Shown: positions 16,401 through 23,616 of the stretch, piece by piece | Position numbering within the stretch: the stretch's first letter is position 1 | How the letters are laid out: the number at the start of each line of letters is the position of its first letter | Assembly (NCBI RefSeq): GCF_020075705.1 | Contig: NZ_JAIQUM010000073.1 | Location: 1 to 24,596, forward strand | DNA length: 24,596 bases | Direction: 5' to 3' | Source: Metabacillus rhizolycopersici | GTDB taxonomy: Bacteria > Bacillota > Bacilli > Bacillales > Bacillaceae | The notes under the pieces: model-generated | What the model was told of the DNA's origin: nothing | Database searches by the model: none | The model's input: the letters and a program-made list of their open reading frames with translations, nothing else | Program-made: the position numbers and the translations under genes

Positions 16401-16429
16401 ATCATACCACTACCGGTTCTTTATTTCAA
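16401..16429 (-). promoter_or_regulatory. Sigma-A promoter of cshA
   Basis: TTGAAA (16424-16429) and TATGAT (16401-16406), each one base from consensus, with 17-nt spacing on the minus strand. This is the best promoter I find between murF and cshA. Confidence 0.55.
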
Positions 16430-17235
16430 CACAATGTAAAACCAACTAATCCGGCACTCATAGCTAAAAAGGATTTATTTAGCATTCGTAACTTAGATTG
16501 CGTATTCCCATTTTCCAGGATAAAGCGACTCCCACTTGTGTAAAATGGGCAAATAAATTATCTCTATCATACAGAAAACTCTCAACATCTTCCTGTAATT
16601 TTTCATTAACCTCTCCGACATTAAAACTGCTTTTGAGAAGAAACAAGCTTTAGCCTCTTGTTCTCTATACGGAATTGGATGGATAAAGTTAGATTTACAA
16701 TAGTTACCAATTGCAGTTATCTCCCACTTCCGCTTTGTTGTGGATCACTCAAAGCTCAAAAGTGGGGATATTACTCCTGGTAATATGAGAGTAATTATGT
16801 GCTTTTTTCAACGGTACGGTGCTTTCACTTTTCTTAACGAACTTCTGAATTCAGTGGTTTAGGCACAACAGTGTTTTAAGGATTTCCTTCTTCTACCGGT
16901 TTATTAACCCGTTGTGATTAATATTCCCCTTCAATCAATCTTTTATCATCCCATTAAAAACAATCTGTCTGCCTCACTTTAAGTACTGCACACGTAGAAT
17001 CGCGGATAGGTGATACTCAATTATATGCTTATAGACCTTTTAAAATGCGCAAGCGCCATGACCAGCATCCCAACACTCTATTTCATCTGTCGAATTGAAC
17101 TTACCTTTACTTCTTTCTGTTCATTTCGTTTTATTTTTTGTCTATTTTATTTGTTTATTCCTGTATCTTTTATCCGATTCTTAACTGACAGTAAACCATT
17201 ACCTCATTAGATACTCCCAACCGATACATCTCGCT
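16430..17235. other. Long gene-free stretch between murF and the cshA promoter
   Basis: About 800 nt without a credible gene. It contains copy B of the structured repeat (16705-16790) and a mutually exclusive hairpin pair: the CCCATTTT arm (minus strand, 16542-16549) can pair with AAGTGGG close by or with AAAATGGG at 16508-16515. A short match to the repeat family 1 head (GCGCAAGCGCC) lies at 17046-17056. The open frames on either strand are short and show no recognisable protein motif. I see no clear terminator for murF. Confidence 0.5.
16705..16790 (-). repeat. Structured repeat family 2, decayed copy B
   Basis: Read on the minus strand it matches the plus strand of the intact copy near 23186-23260: GTAATA..CCCCAC, AGCTT, TGAT, CACAA, AAAGCG, then GGG.GATAACTGC. 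The stems CCCACTT/AAGTGGG, GCTTTG/CAAAGC and ATATTAC/GTAATAT are kept, so it can still fold. The remainder of the element is missing or unrecognisable. Confidence 0.55.
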
Positions 17236-18597
17236 TTATAAAAGGGAATTTACAACTTCCTCTAGTTTCATTCCACGCGAAGCTTTAACAAGTACAACAT
17301 CGTTTTTATTCATTAATTGCTTTAATCGATCAATTAAAGCAGATTTATCATTAAAGTGATGAACAAACTCTTCTGAACGATTTTGTCTCGCGCCATTTGC
17401 AATTTCTTCACCCAATTTTCCATAGGTGAAAACATGTGAAATTTCATCTTGTTTAATTGATTTTCCCACTTGGTAATGAAACTCTTTTTCGTCATCACCT
17501 AATTCAAGCATATCACCAAGAACTACAAACTTTTGATTGAATCCTTTTAAATCTTCCAAAAGTTGAATCGCAGCATTTGTTGAAGTCGGGCTAGCATTGT
17601 AAGCATCGTTGATAATAGATACTCCACTTTTAGATTGAAGTAATTCTAAACGCATACCTGTAATTCTAATTGAACCGAAGCCTTTCTTAATCGCTTCCTC
17701 TTTTACTTCAAAAAAACGTGCCACTGCATAAGCTGCTAATGCATTGCACACATTATGCTTACCTAGTACTGGAATAAAGTAGGCTGTCTCATTAATATCA
17801 AAGTAAGTTCCATTTGCTTCTTGTTTAATGTTTTGTGGGAAGTAATCATTTTTACTTCCCTCACCAAAGGTTACAGAAGAAAACGATAAGGAAGGGACTC
17901 GTTCCAGTAACAGAGGTTCATCACCATGGTAAATTAAACAGCCATTCTCCTTTAGCCCTTTGACGATTTCTAATTTTGCTGAAGCAATCCCTTCTCTTGA
18001 ACCTAAATCCATTAAATGCGCTTCTCCGATATTTGTAATTACCGCTACTTCAGGTTTAGCGATTTTTGACAACAGCTCAATTTCACCTTTTCCGCTCATT
18101 CCCATTTCTAAAACGGCGATTTCTGTATTCTCTGCCATGCTTAAAATCGTTAATGGCAGTCCTATATGGTTGTTAAAATTCCCTTTTGTTTTATGTACTT
18201 TATAAGTGGTTTCAAGAACAGCTGCCACCATATCCTTTGTGGTTGTTTTCCCATTACTTCCTGTAATTCCTACTACTTTTGGATTCAATTGTTTTAAATA
18301 TGCCTCAGCAAGGTCCTGTAACGCTACCAATGTATCCTTAACAAAAATAACAGGGACCTGCTTCGGAGGATTTGGCTCTGTTTCTTTCCAAATAACAGCC
18401 GCAGCACCCAATTCAATTGCCTTATCCACAAATTCATGACCGTTAAAAGTATCACCTACAAGAGGAAAAAATAAATTTCCCACTTCAACTAGACGGGAAT
18501 CAGTCGTCACCCCGTTGATTTTCTTACTCTGAAATCCTTCATCTAAGCCTGAACCATTTACCATCTCTTCAATATTAGCTAATGTACGCTGAATCAT
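17236..18597 (-). CDS. murF: UDP-N-acetylmuramoyl-tripeptide--D-alanyl-D-alanine ligase (MurF)
   Basis: A 453-aa Mur ligase that adds D-Ala-D-Ala to the UDP-MurNAc-tripeptide with ATP in the cytoplasm, the last cytoplasmic step of the pentapeptide. The N-terminal domain carries GVTTDSR (29-35). The ATP-binding P-loop is GITGSNGKTTTK (110-121), followed by NFNNHIGLPLT, the central motif LEMGMSGKGEI, TNIGEAHL, and the C-terminal DAYNASPTS and LGDMLELG. Length is normal. AAGGAG stands 9 nt before the ATG. It follows ddl, which makes its dipeptide substrate, on the same strand after 141 nt. Confidence 0.97.
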   Translation of the reverse strand: MIQRTLANIEEMVNGSGLDEGFQSKKINGVTTDSRLVEVGNLFFPLVGDTFNGHEFVDKAIELGAAAVIWKETEPNPPKQVPVIFVKDTLVALQDLAEAYLKQLNPKVVGITGSNGKTTTKDMVAAVLETTYKVHKTKGNFNNHIGLPLTILSMAENTEIAVLEMGMSGKGEIELLSKIAKPEVAVITNIGEAHLMDLGSREGIASAKLEIVKGLKENGCLIYHGDEPLLLERVPSLSFSSVTFGEGSKNDYFPQNIKQEANGTYFDINETAYFIPVLGKHNVCNALAAYAVARFFEVKEEAIKKGFGSIRITGMRLELLQSKSGVSIINDAYNASPTSTNAAIQLLEDLKGFNQKFVVLGDMLELGDDEKEFHYQVGKSIKQDEISHVFTYGKLGEEIANGARQNRSEEFVHHFNDKSALIDRLKQLMNKNDVVLVKASRGMKLEEVVNSLL

Positions 18598-18654
18598 TTG
18601 CTTCGCTCCTTTTAGGAAAATTCCTCTGAACTATATTTAAAACGTCAAGAAAGA

Positions 18655-18683
18655 GGAACTGATCAAAATTGAAATTCAGTTCC
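18655..18683 (-). terminator. Hairpin between ddl and murF
   Basis: GGAACTGA and TCAGTTCC form an 8-bp perfect stem with a 13-nt loop, followed on the minus strand by TCTTTCTTG. The U-run is weak, so it may only reduce read-through from ddl into murF, or stabilise an mRNA end. Confidence 0.35.
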
Positions 18684-18738
18684 CCCTATTTACACCCTAA
18701 TACGATGTTATATTCATGTCGCTATTCAAAAGTACTAC

Positions 18739-19821
18739 TTAAAATGTATGTTTAATTTGTTGTTTTTGGTCAAATCGTTGCAATGCAAGATCTACTAGCT
18801 TTTCAATTAATTGCGGATATTCGATTCCTGTTTCTTTCCATAATAACGGAAACATGCTAACAGGTGTAAATCCTGGCATTGTATTTACTTCATTGATTAA
18901 TGCCTTTCCATCCTCCGTTAAGAAGAAGTCTGCACGGACAAGACCAGAACCATCGATTGCTTTAAATGACTTAATCGCCATTTCCTTGATTGTTTCATAT
19001 TCCGCTTCTGTAATATCTGCTGGAATAATGAGGTCTGTATCGCCATCTTCGTATTTCGCTTTATAGTCATAAAATTCCTTTTTAGGAGCGATTTCACCCA
19101 CAACAGAACATGAAGGATCATCGTTTCCGATAACAGCAATTTCAATTTCACGACCGACAATGCCTTCTTCGATAATTACTTTGCGATCAAATTCAAATGC
19201 TTCCCTAAAAGCCTGCTCCAATGATTGGCGATCTTTACATTTATTTATTCCTACACTAGAGCCTAAGTTCGCAGGTTTTACGAAACAAGGGTAACCTAAT
19301 GCTTCTTCAACTTGCTTGTATGCATCCTCTGGAGACTTTTCGTAATCACTCTTAATATAAGAAACATAATTTGCTTGTGCTAAACCAGCTTGTGCGAATA
19401 AGTTCTTCATCACAACTTTATCCATTCCTGCCGCAGAAGCTAAAACACCATTCCCTACATATGGGATGTTTAATAATTCGAGTAGTCCTTGTACAGTTCC
19501 ATCCTCACCATTAGGTCCATGTAATAGAGGGAAAATGACATCGATTTTATCCTGTTGTTCCGTTTGTGCAGGGAATAATTCAGCATTTAAAGAAACAGGA
19601 GAAACCGTGTTTCCTGTGTCTTGAAGCTTAAGGGTGCTTACTTCCTTCACAGGTGCATCTAAAGCATTCCCTCTTATCCATTCTCCATTTTCATTAATAT
19701 AAATTGGATGTATATCAAATTTATTCATATCTAATGCATTTATTACAGCTAGAGCTGTTCGTAAAGAAACGTTATGCTCAGCAGACTTCCCACCATATAT
19801 AAGACCTAATTTCGTTTTCAT
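18739..19821 (-). CDS. ddl: D-alanine--D-alanine ligase (Ddl)
   Basis: A 360-aa ATP-grasp ligase that joins two D-Ala molecules. Visible motifs: [14 protein letters not shown] near the N-terminus, [38 protein letters not shown], and the C-terminal [15 protein letters not shown] with the metal and ATP ligands. The omega-loop reads YDYKAKY; the final Tyr is the residue found in D-Ala-D-Ala enzymes, whereas D-Ala-D-Lac enzymes carry Phe. I chose ATG at 19821 with GAGGAGG 9 nt upstream; a TTG at 19839 overlaps that site and cannot be used with it. A TATAAT at 19902-19907 (minus strand) is a possible -10 box. Confidence 0.97.
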   Translation of the reverse strand: MKTKLGLIYGGKSAEHNVSLRTALAVINALDMNKFDIHPIYINENGEWIRGNALDAPVKEVSTLKLQDTGNTVSPVSLNAELFPAQTEQQDKIDVIFPLLHGPNGEDGTVQGLLELLNIPYVGNGVLASAAGMDKVVMKNLFAQAGLAQANYVSYIKSDYEKSPEDAYKQVEEALGYPCFVKPANLGSSVGINKCKDRQSLEQAFREAFEFDRKVIIEEGIVGREIEIAVIGNDDPSCSVVGEIAPKKEFYDYKAKYEDGDTDLIIPADITEAEYETIKEMAIKSFKAIDGSGLVRADFFLTEDGKALINEVNTMPGFTPVSMFPLLWKETGIEYPQLIEKLVDLALQRFDQKQQIKHTF

Positions 19822-19974
19822 AAAAGTTTTCCTCCTCAAATATCATCATTCCTATTTTATCACTTTAAGTAGGAATTGTTATTAACGATTCTCCTATTTC
19901 TATTATATGTTTCGTTTAAAATTGTTCCTTTTTAACTATATTCAGCAAATTTCTTGTTTGTGTGTAGACAATAA

Positions 19975-20125
19975 GAAAAGCGGAAGCGCCTTGATCAGCC
20001 TAAGGCAGGTATAAGACGCACATGAATAGAAGGGTACTTTGCCTTCAATTCATGCGTGGCTTAGACCCAAGAGAGGCCGAACGCTTGCGCTGGACACGAA
20101 AACTAAGTCAAAAATTTCTTTCTTA
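19975..20125 (+). repeat. Interspersed repeat family 1, copy 6
   Basis: The most complete copy: head GAAAAGCGGAAGCGCCTTGA, CTAAGGCAGGTATAAGACG, then the inverted repeat CATGAATAGAAGG/CCTTCAATTCATG, GGCTTAGACCCAAGAGAGGC, CGCTGGACACGAAAACTAAG, and a TTTCTTTCTTA end. The open frame 20039-20248 across it is not a gene. The rest of the gap to the LOG gene shows only a possible -10 TATAAT at 20244-20249. Confidence 0.8.
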
Positions 20126-20315
20126 TCTTTCAATAAAGAAGATCTTGTGGATTTGAACGTAAGATTTTTCACTTTCGTAGGCTATACTCTCTATCCATCA
20201 TATAAGTCAAACTATATATTCTCACCTAAACATGATATGTATGTATAATTTGAAGTTGTAGCTCGTATTCCATGGAAATATAATAAAAGAAGCTTACATA
20301 CAAGGAGTGAATAAT

Positions 20316-20897
20316 GTGAAACGAGTTAGTGTTTTTTGTGGATCTAGTACAGGTGCATCTCAGATTTACATGGAAGAAGCTGAACTGCTTGGAACGCAAT
20401 TGGCTAGAAATGGCCTAACCCTAGTTTATGGTGGTGCAAGAGTTGGCATTATGGGCGCTGTCGCTGACGCAACCTTAAAGGCAGGTGGTGAGGTAATTGG
20501 AGTGATTCCAAAGATGCTGATGGGGCGTGAAAATGCTCATACTGGACTAACGGAACTGATTGTTGTTAATTCAATGCACGAGCGTAAAGCAAAAATGGAA
20601 CAACTTTCCGATGGCTTTATTACGTTGCCAGGTGGTCCTGGAACGATGGAAGAATTTTTTGAAGTATATACATGGGCCCAGCTTGGCGAGCATCAAAAGC
20701 CAATCGGAATGTTAAATAGTAATAATTACTATAATAAACTCCTTACATTCTTCGACCATATGATTGAAGAACAATTTTTAAAGCCTGAATACCAATCAAT
20801 GATTATTGTCGAAAAGGATCCTCAACAACTGCTAGAAAAATTTAGAAATTACCAACCACCACAGCTACCAACCTGGATTTCACGCGAAGAGACTTAA
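20316..20897 (+). CDS. LOG family protein (cytokinin-riboside phosphoribohydrolase-like)
   Basis: A 193-aa Rossmann-fold protein of the LOG/TIGR00730 family. It has the two family signatures: GGARVGIMGAVADA near residue 40, and PGGPGTMEEFFEVYTW near 110 (PGGxGTxxE, nucleotide binding and catalysis). The R in SMHERKAKM is also typical. Characterised members release the base from nucleoside 5'-monophosphates, such as cytokinin ribotides; the natural substrate in bacilli is uncertain. The start is GTG at 20316, 8 nt behind AAGGAG; an in-frame GTG at 20307 overlaps that site. It is followed at once by a terminator, so it is probably monocistronic. Confidence 0.93.
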   Translation: MKRVSVFCGSSTGASQIYMEEAELLGTQLARNGLTLVYGGARVGIMGAVADATLKAGGEVIGVIPKMLMGRENAHTGLTELIVVNSMHERKAKMEQLSDGFITLPGGPGTMEEFFEVYTWAQLGEHQKPIGMLNSNNYYNKLLTFFDHMIEEQFLKPEYQSMIIVEKDPQQLLEKFRNYQPPQLPTWISREET

Positions 20898-20927
20898 CAG
20901 AGAAGCAACTTGTTTCTCTGTTTTTTT
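20897..20927 (+). terminator. Terminator of the LOG gene
   Basis: ACAGAGAA (20897-20904) and TTCTCTGT (20914-20921) form a perfect 8-bp stem, followed by seven T. It begins at the last base of the stop codon. Confidence 0.8.
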
Positions 20928-21064
20928 ACACCTTTCTTTGCGTCTTACATACACATTTCGACTACAAGGGCATTTTCCGGGAAATAATTTGTCTAAAATT
21001 GCCGAAGAAAGTTTGAGCCTGAATTCAGGAAAGGCGCCGTTTATTCCTCACCTTCAAATTTTAT

Positions 21065-21101
21065 TTATCAAACAACTTGAATATCAAAATCTATTTGATA
21101 A
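21065..21101 (+). promoter_or_regulatory. Inverted repeats in the leader of the divergent PAP2 gene
   Basis: TTATCAAA (21065-21072) and TATCAAA (21082-21088) can each pair with TTTGATA(A) at 21094-21101, giving two exclusive hairpins 27 nt before the start codon. It may be an operator or a leader structure. Confidence 0.3.
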
Positions 21102-21127
21102 ACACTACCATCATAGAGGTGATGAAT

Positions 21128-21586
21128 ATGAATCGAGGGGTCTGGACTGCCCTTTCAGGTATCGGAATTGCTCAAGGGCTAAAAATTTTCACAAATAAGA
21201 AGGCAAATGGTGTGTGGGATTGGAGACCTATTTTTCAAACGGGTGGTATGCCAAGCTCACATTCAGCAGGTGTTTCAGCGTTAGCTACCTATGTCGCTAC
21301 GAAAAAGGGCTGGAATTCAACTGATTCTGCTCTAGCAATCATTTTTGGCATTATCGTGATGTATGATGCACAAGGTATTCGAAGACAGACTGGTGAAATA
21401 GCTAAAATTGTCAATGATCTTGATGCAAATATTGAAACTCTTTCAGGCCAGATGCCAGGTTTATTTCATGTAAAACAAGAAAAGGAATTAAATGAATTGT
21501 TAGGTCATCAACCTGCTGAAGTTCTTGGTGGAGCGTTATTAGGGATAGTAATTGGTCTTTTTAGTTCATGTCTTGAAGAAAGATAA
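21128..21586 (+). CDS. Divergent PAP2 family protein (DUF212, YuiD-like)
   Basis: A 152-aa membrane protein of the divergent PAP2/DUF212 family, related in pattern to B. subtilis YuiD. The conserved blocks are TGGMPSSHSAGVSALATYVA near residue 37, MYDAQGIRRQTGEIAKIVN near 80, and LLGHQPAEVLGGALLGI near 125. These resemble acid-phosphatase motifs (SxxHS, RR, H), but no activity is established for the family. The start is ATG at 21128: GAGGTG lies 6 nt before it, while the ATG at 21122 is too close. The segment of the frame upstream of that is not conserved. Confidence 0.9.
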   Translation: MNRGVWTALSGIGIAQGLKIFTNKKANGVWDWRPIFQTGGMPSSHSAGVSALATYVATKKGWNSTDSALAIIFGIIVMYDAQGIRRQTGEIAKIVNDLDANIETLSGQMPGLFHVKQEKELNELLGHQPAEVLGGALLGIVIGLFSSCLEER

Positions 21587-21681
21587 AAAAAAACAATTCC
21601 CTTAATAACCTCTCGTTAGGAGTGGAGTCTACATAAAGGTTTTCTTCACATACAACAATTAAAAATTTCATTATATTTGCC

Positions 21682-21711
21682 CCCTTCAAACTCACATGGG
21701 ATCTTGAAGGG
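21682..21711 (+). terminator. Hairpin downstream of the divergent PAP2 gene
   Basis: CCCTTCAA (21682-21689) and TTGAAGGG (21704-21711) form a perfect 8-bp stem with a 14-nt loop, followed by a weak CTCTTTGCGTCTT. It may be the terminator of the gene 95 nt upstream. Confidence 0.35.
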
Positions 21712-21752
21712 CTCTTTGCGTCTTGATTACTCTTTCACTACGTTATAAAGAA

Positions 21753-21820
21753 CAAAAGCGTAAGCGCCTTAATCAGCCTGGGGCAAATAAGTCGAGGGTC
21801 CGGACGCTTGCGCTAGATGT
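21753..21820 (+). repeat. Interspersed repeat family 1, shortened copy 8
   Basis: Head CAAAAGCGTAAGCGCCTTAATCAGCC minus the usual centre, then GGGCAAATAAG and a tail-like CGGACGCTTGCGCTAGATG. The central inverted repeat is missing. The rest of the gap to the transporter gene holds only a possible extended -10 (TG-T-TATAGT, 21895-21903). Confidence 0.6.
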
Positions 21821-22043
21821 CGCGCGCTCATCTACAGTACAAGAATTTTATAGTTTCCTGTTTTTTAGAATAGTCAAAAATCAGTCGGGAAATATGTTAT
21901 AGTATGGTCAGCACACTAAAGTGAAGCTCCCTTCCTTGTCTTTTTCCCATCCCCATAATAGTTAGGCCCTTCTGGCAGTTTCCCCCACCTATCCTTCTTC
22001 ATTCCCTTACAATATTAATCTAAAATCAGTTGAGGTGATCTTT

Positions 22044-23027
22044 TTGAAAGCTATTGCATTAGGTATTTGTTCCTCCCTTTTCTTTGCCTTTACGTTTGTA
22101 TTAAACCGATCAATGGAACTCTCGGGAGGAAGTTGGTTATGGAGTGCATCTTTACGTTTCTTTTTCATGCTTCCATTTTTATTTCTCATCGTTATCGGAA
22201 GGAATAAGTTAGCTCCACTTTTTATCGAAATGAAAAAACATCCATTACAATGGCTGTTGTGGGGGACTGTTGGTTTTGGCCTTTTTTATGCGCCAATTTG
22301 TTTTGCTGGTGCATATGGACCGGCATGGCTCGTTGCCGCTACATGGCAAATCACAATCCTATCTGGTTCACTTCTCGTCCCTCTATTTTATGAAGAAGTC
22401 AAAACTGCAAATGGACCAATACAGGTAAGGGGAAAAATCCCAATGAAAGGGTTATGTATGTCATTTATTATCCTTATCGGCATCGGTATCATGCAATATG
22501 AACATGCCAGTCAATTATCAATTAAGTCTATGTTGTTAAGTATCATTCCAGTCCTCATTGCATCGTTTGCATATCCACTTGGCAATCGAAAAATGATGGC
22601 ACTATGTACAGGAAAGTTAGATGTATTCCAGCGTGTTCTTGGAATGACAATTGGGAGCCTACCTTTTTGGATTGCATTATCGATTATCGCCCTATTTACA
22701 TCCGGTCTCCCTTCAAAAACGCAGACCATTCAATCATTTTGGGTTGCGATATGCTCTGGTTTAATTGCAACGCTTCTTTTTTTCCAGGCTACAAATTTAG
22801 TTCAGAACAATATGGCTAAACTTGCAGCTGTAGAGGCTACACAATCCATTGAAGTTCTCTTTGCACTAATCGGCGAAATTATTTTCCTAAGTGCACCTAT
22901 TCCTACACCTATTTCGTTACTGGGAATGGCCCTTGTCATTGGAGGCATGGTATTACATAGTTATGTATCAAGAACTGATCGACTAGAAGTATCTCCACAC
23001 GCTGATCCGCCCAAGCAATATTCATAG
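22044..23027 (+). CDS. Multidrug-resistance-efflux-type membrane transporter (DMT superfamily)
   Basis: A 327-aa protein with about ten hydrophobic segments, resembling the EmrE-like 'multidrug resistance efflux transporter' branch of the drug/metabolite transporters. It begins KAIALGICSSLFFAFTFVLN, has the conserved AYGPAWLVAATWQITILSG in the first half and ATNLVQNNMAKLAAVEATQS in the second, as expected of an internal repeat. The substrate is unknown. I chose TTG at 22044, since GAGGTG lies 6 nt before it; the GTG at 22035 is part of that site. The TAG stop is followed in the same frame by a 23-codon tail with a nine-base tandem repeat (see findings). A strong terminator lies 100 nt downstream. 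Confidence 0.88.
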   Translation: MKAIALGICSSLFFAFTFVLNRSMELSGGSWLWSASLRFFFMLPFLFLIVIGRNKLAPLFIEMKKHPLQWLLWGTVGFGLFYAPICFAGAYGPAWLVAATWQITILSGSLLVPLFYEEVKTANGPIQVRGKIPMKGLCMSFIILIGIGIMQYEHASQLSIKSMLLSIIPVLIASFAYPLGNRKMMALCTGKLDVFQRVLGMTIGSLPFWIALSIIALFTSGLPSKTQTIQSFWVAICSGLIATLLFFQATNLVQNNMAKLAAVEATQSIEVLFALIGEIIFLSAPIPTPISLLGMALVIGGMVLHSYVSRTDRLEVSPHADPPKQYS

Positions 23028-23036
23028 ATTAGTAGT

Positions 23037-23090
23037 GAAAACAAAGAAAACAAAGAAAACAAAGAAAACAAAGAAAACAAAGAAGACAAT
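23037..23090 (+). repeat. 9-bp tandem repeat (GAAAACAAA)
   Basis: Five perfect copies of GAAAACAAA (23037-23081) and a sixth with two changes. It begins 9 nt after the transporter stop codon and lies in the frame of that gene, where it would encode Glu-Asn-Lys units. Confidence 0.95.
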
Positions 23091-23130
23091 CAAGGTTAGA
23101 AATGATAACACATTAATATTCCAACAACTA

Positions 23131-23172
23131 AAAGGAGTCCAATTCATTTACGAATTGAACTCCTTCTTTTTA
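23131..23172 (+). terminator. Terminator of the transporter gene
   Basis: AAGGAGT-C-CAATTC and GAATTG-A-ACTCCTT form a 13-bp stem with a single mismatch and a 6-nt loop, followed by TCTTTTTA. Confidence 0.8.
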
Positions 23173-23335
23173 TCCCGCATTAACGGGTAGTAATACCCCC
23201 ACCTCTAAGCTTGAATGAATCACAAAGAAGCGAAGGCGGGGGATAACTGCCCGTAAAAGCCCGATAAGTCTCGCTATCCATCAGTGGGGATAAGGAAAAC
23301 CCCCACTGATGGAAGTCTCGCTTTATCATTTCGTA
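23160..23335 (-). repeat. Structured repeat family 2, intact copy A
   Basis: On the minus strand it reads as a strongly folded unit. It has a 12-bp perfect hairpin CCATCAGTGGGG/CCCCACTGATGG flanked by two direct GCGAGACTT repeats; an outer stem ACGGG..AGT/ACT..CCCGT around CCCCCGCCT/AGGTGGGGG; and a final CCCG/CGGG hairpin before GGATAAA. Three other, diverged copies lie in the window. A short open frame on the minus strand (23180-23404) crosses it, but its composition follows the stems and I do not call it a gene. Which strand is functional is not known. Confidence 0.7.
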
Positions 23336-23403
23336 CTCAACAACCGAACTCGTGAGCCTTTTGAATCTTCGACACCATTCAACTTTTTTCATCGATTCAA
23401 ACA

Positions 23404-23616
23404 TTATCCACAGTCAAGAAGATACTCCTTCTCAATATTCTGAATTTCCACGTTAAGTGTTTACAAAAATGTGGATAACTATGTAGATATGTTTATAACT
23501 TGTGGATAACATAAGGAGTTATCCACCTTTCTCCACATTAAGCTAGCCTTGTTACAACTGATTGTGTGATAGTATTAGCAGTTAGTTTTTTAATATGTTG
23601 ATAAATATTATCCACA
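23404..23616. promoter_or_regulatory. DnaA-box cluster
   Basis: Four perfect DnaA boxes TTATCCACA lie at 23404-23412 (+), 23470-23478 (-), 23501-23509 (-) and 23608-23616 (+), and two one-mismatch boxes at 23519-23527 (TTATCCACC) and 23529-23537 (TTCTCCACA). The first five sit in the gap after the structured repeat; the last is inside the 3' end of the hydrolase gene. Clusters of this kind outside oriC bind DnaA and moderate initiation in B. subtilis. No dnaA or dnaN and no AT-rich unwinding element is here, so it is not oriC. Confidence 0.75.

Noticed and set aside
20039..20248. Plus-strand open frame of 69 codons before the LOG gene
   Set aside because: It starts inside repeat family 1 copy 6, has no ribosome binding site and no recognisable protein features.
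23180..23404. Minus-strand open frame of 74 codons over structured repeat copy A
   Set aside because: The sequence is dominated by paired stems, the frame is closed in the other copies, and there is no good ribosome binding site; it was not called a gene even though it is open throughout.
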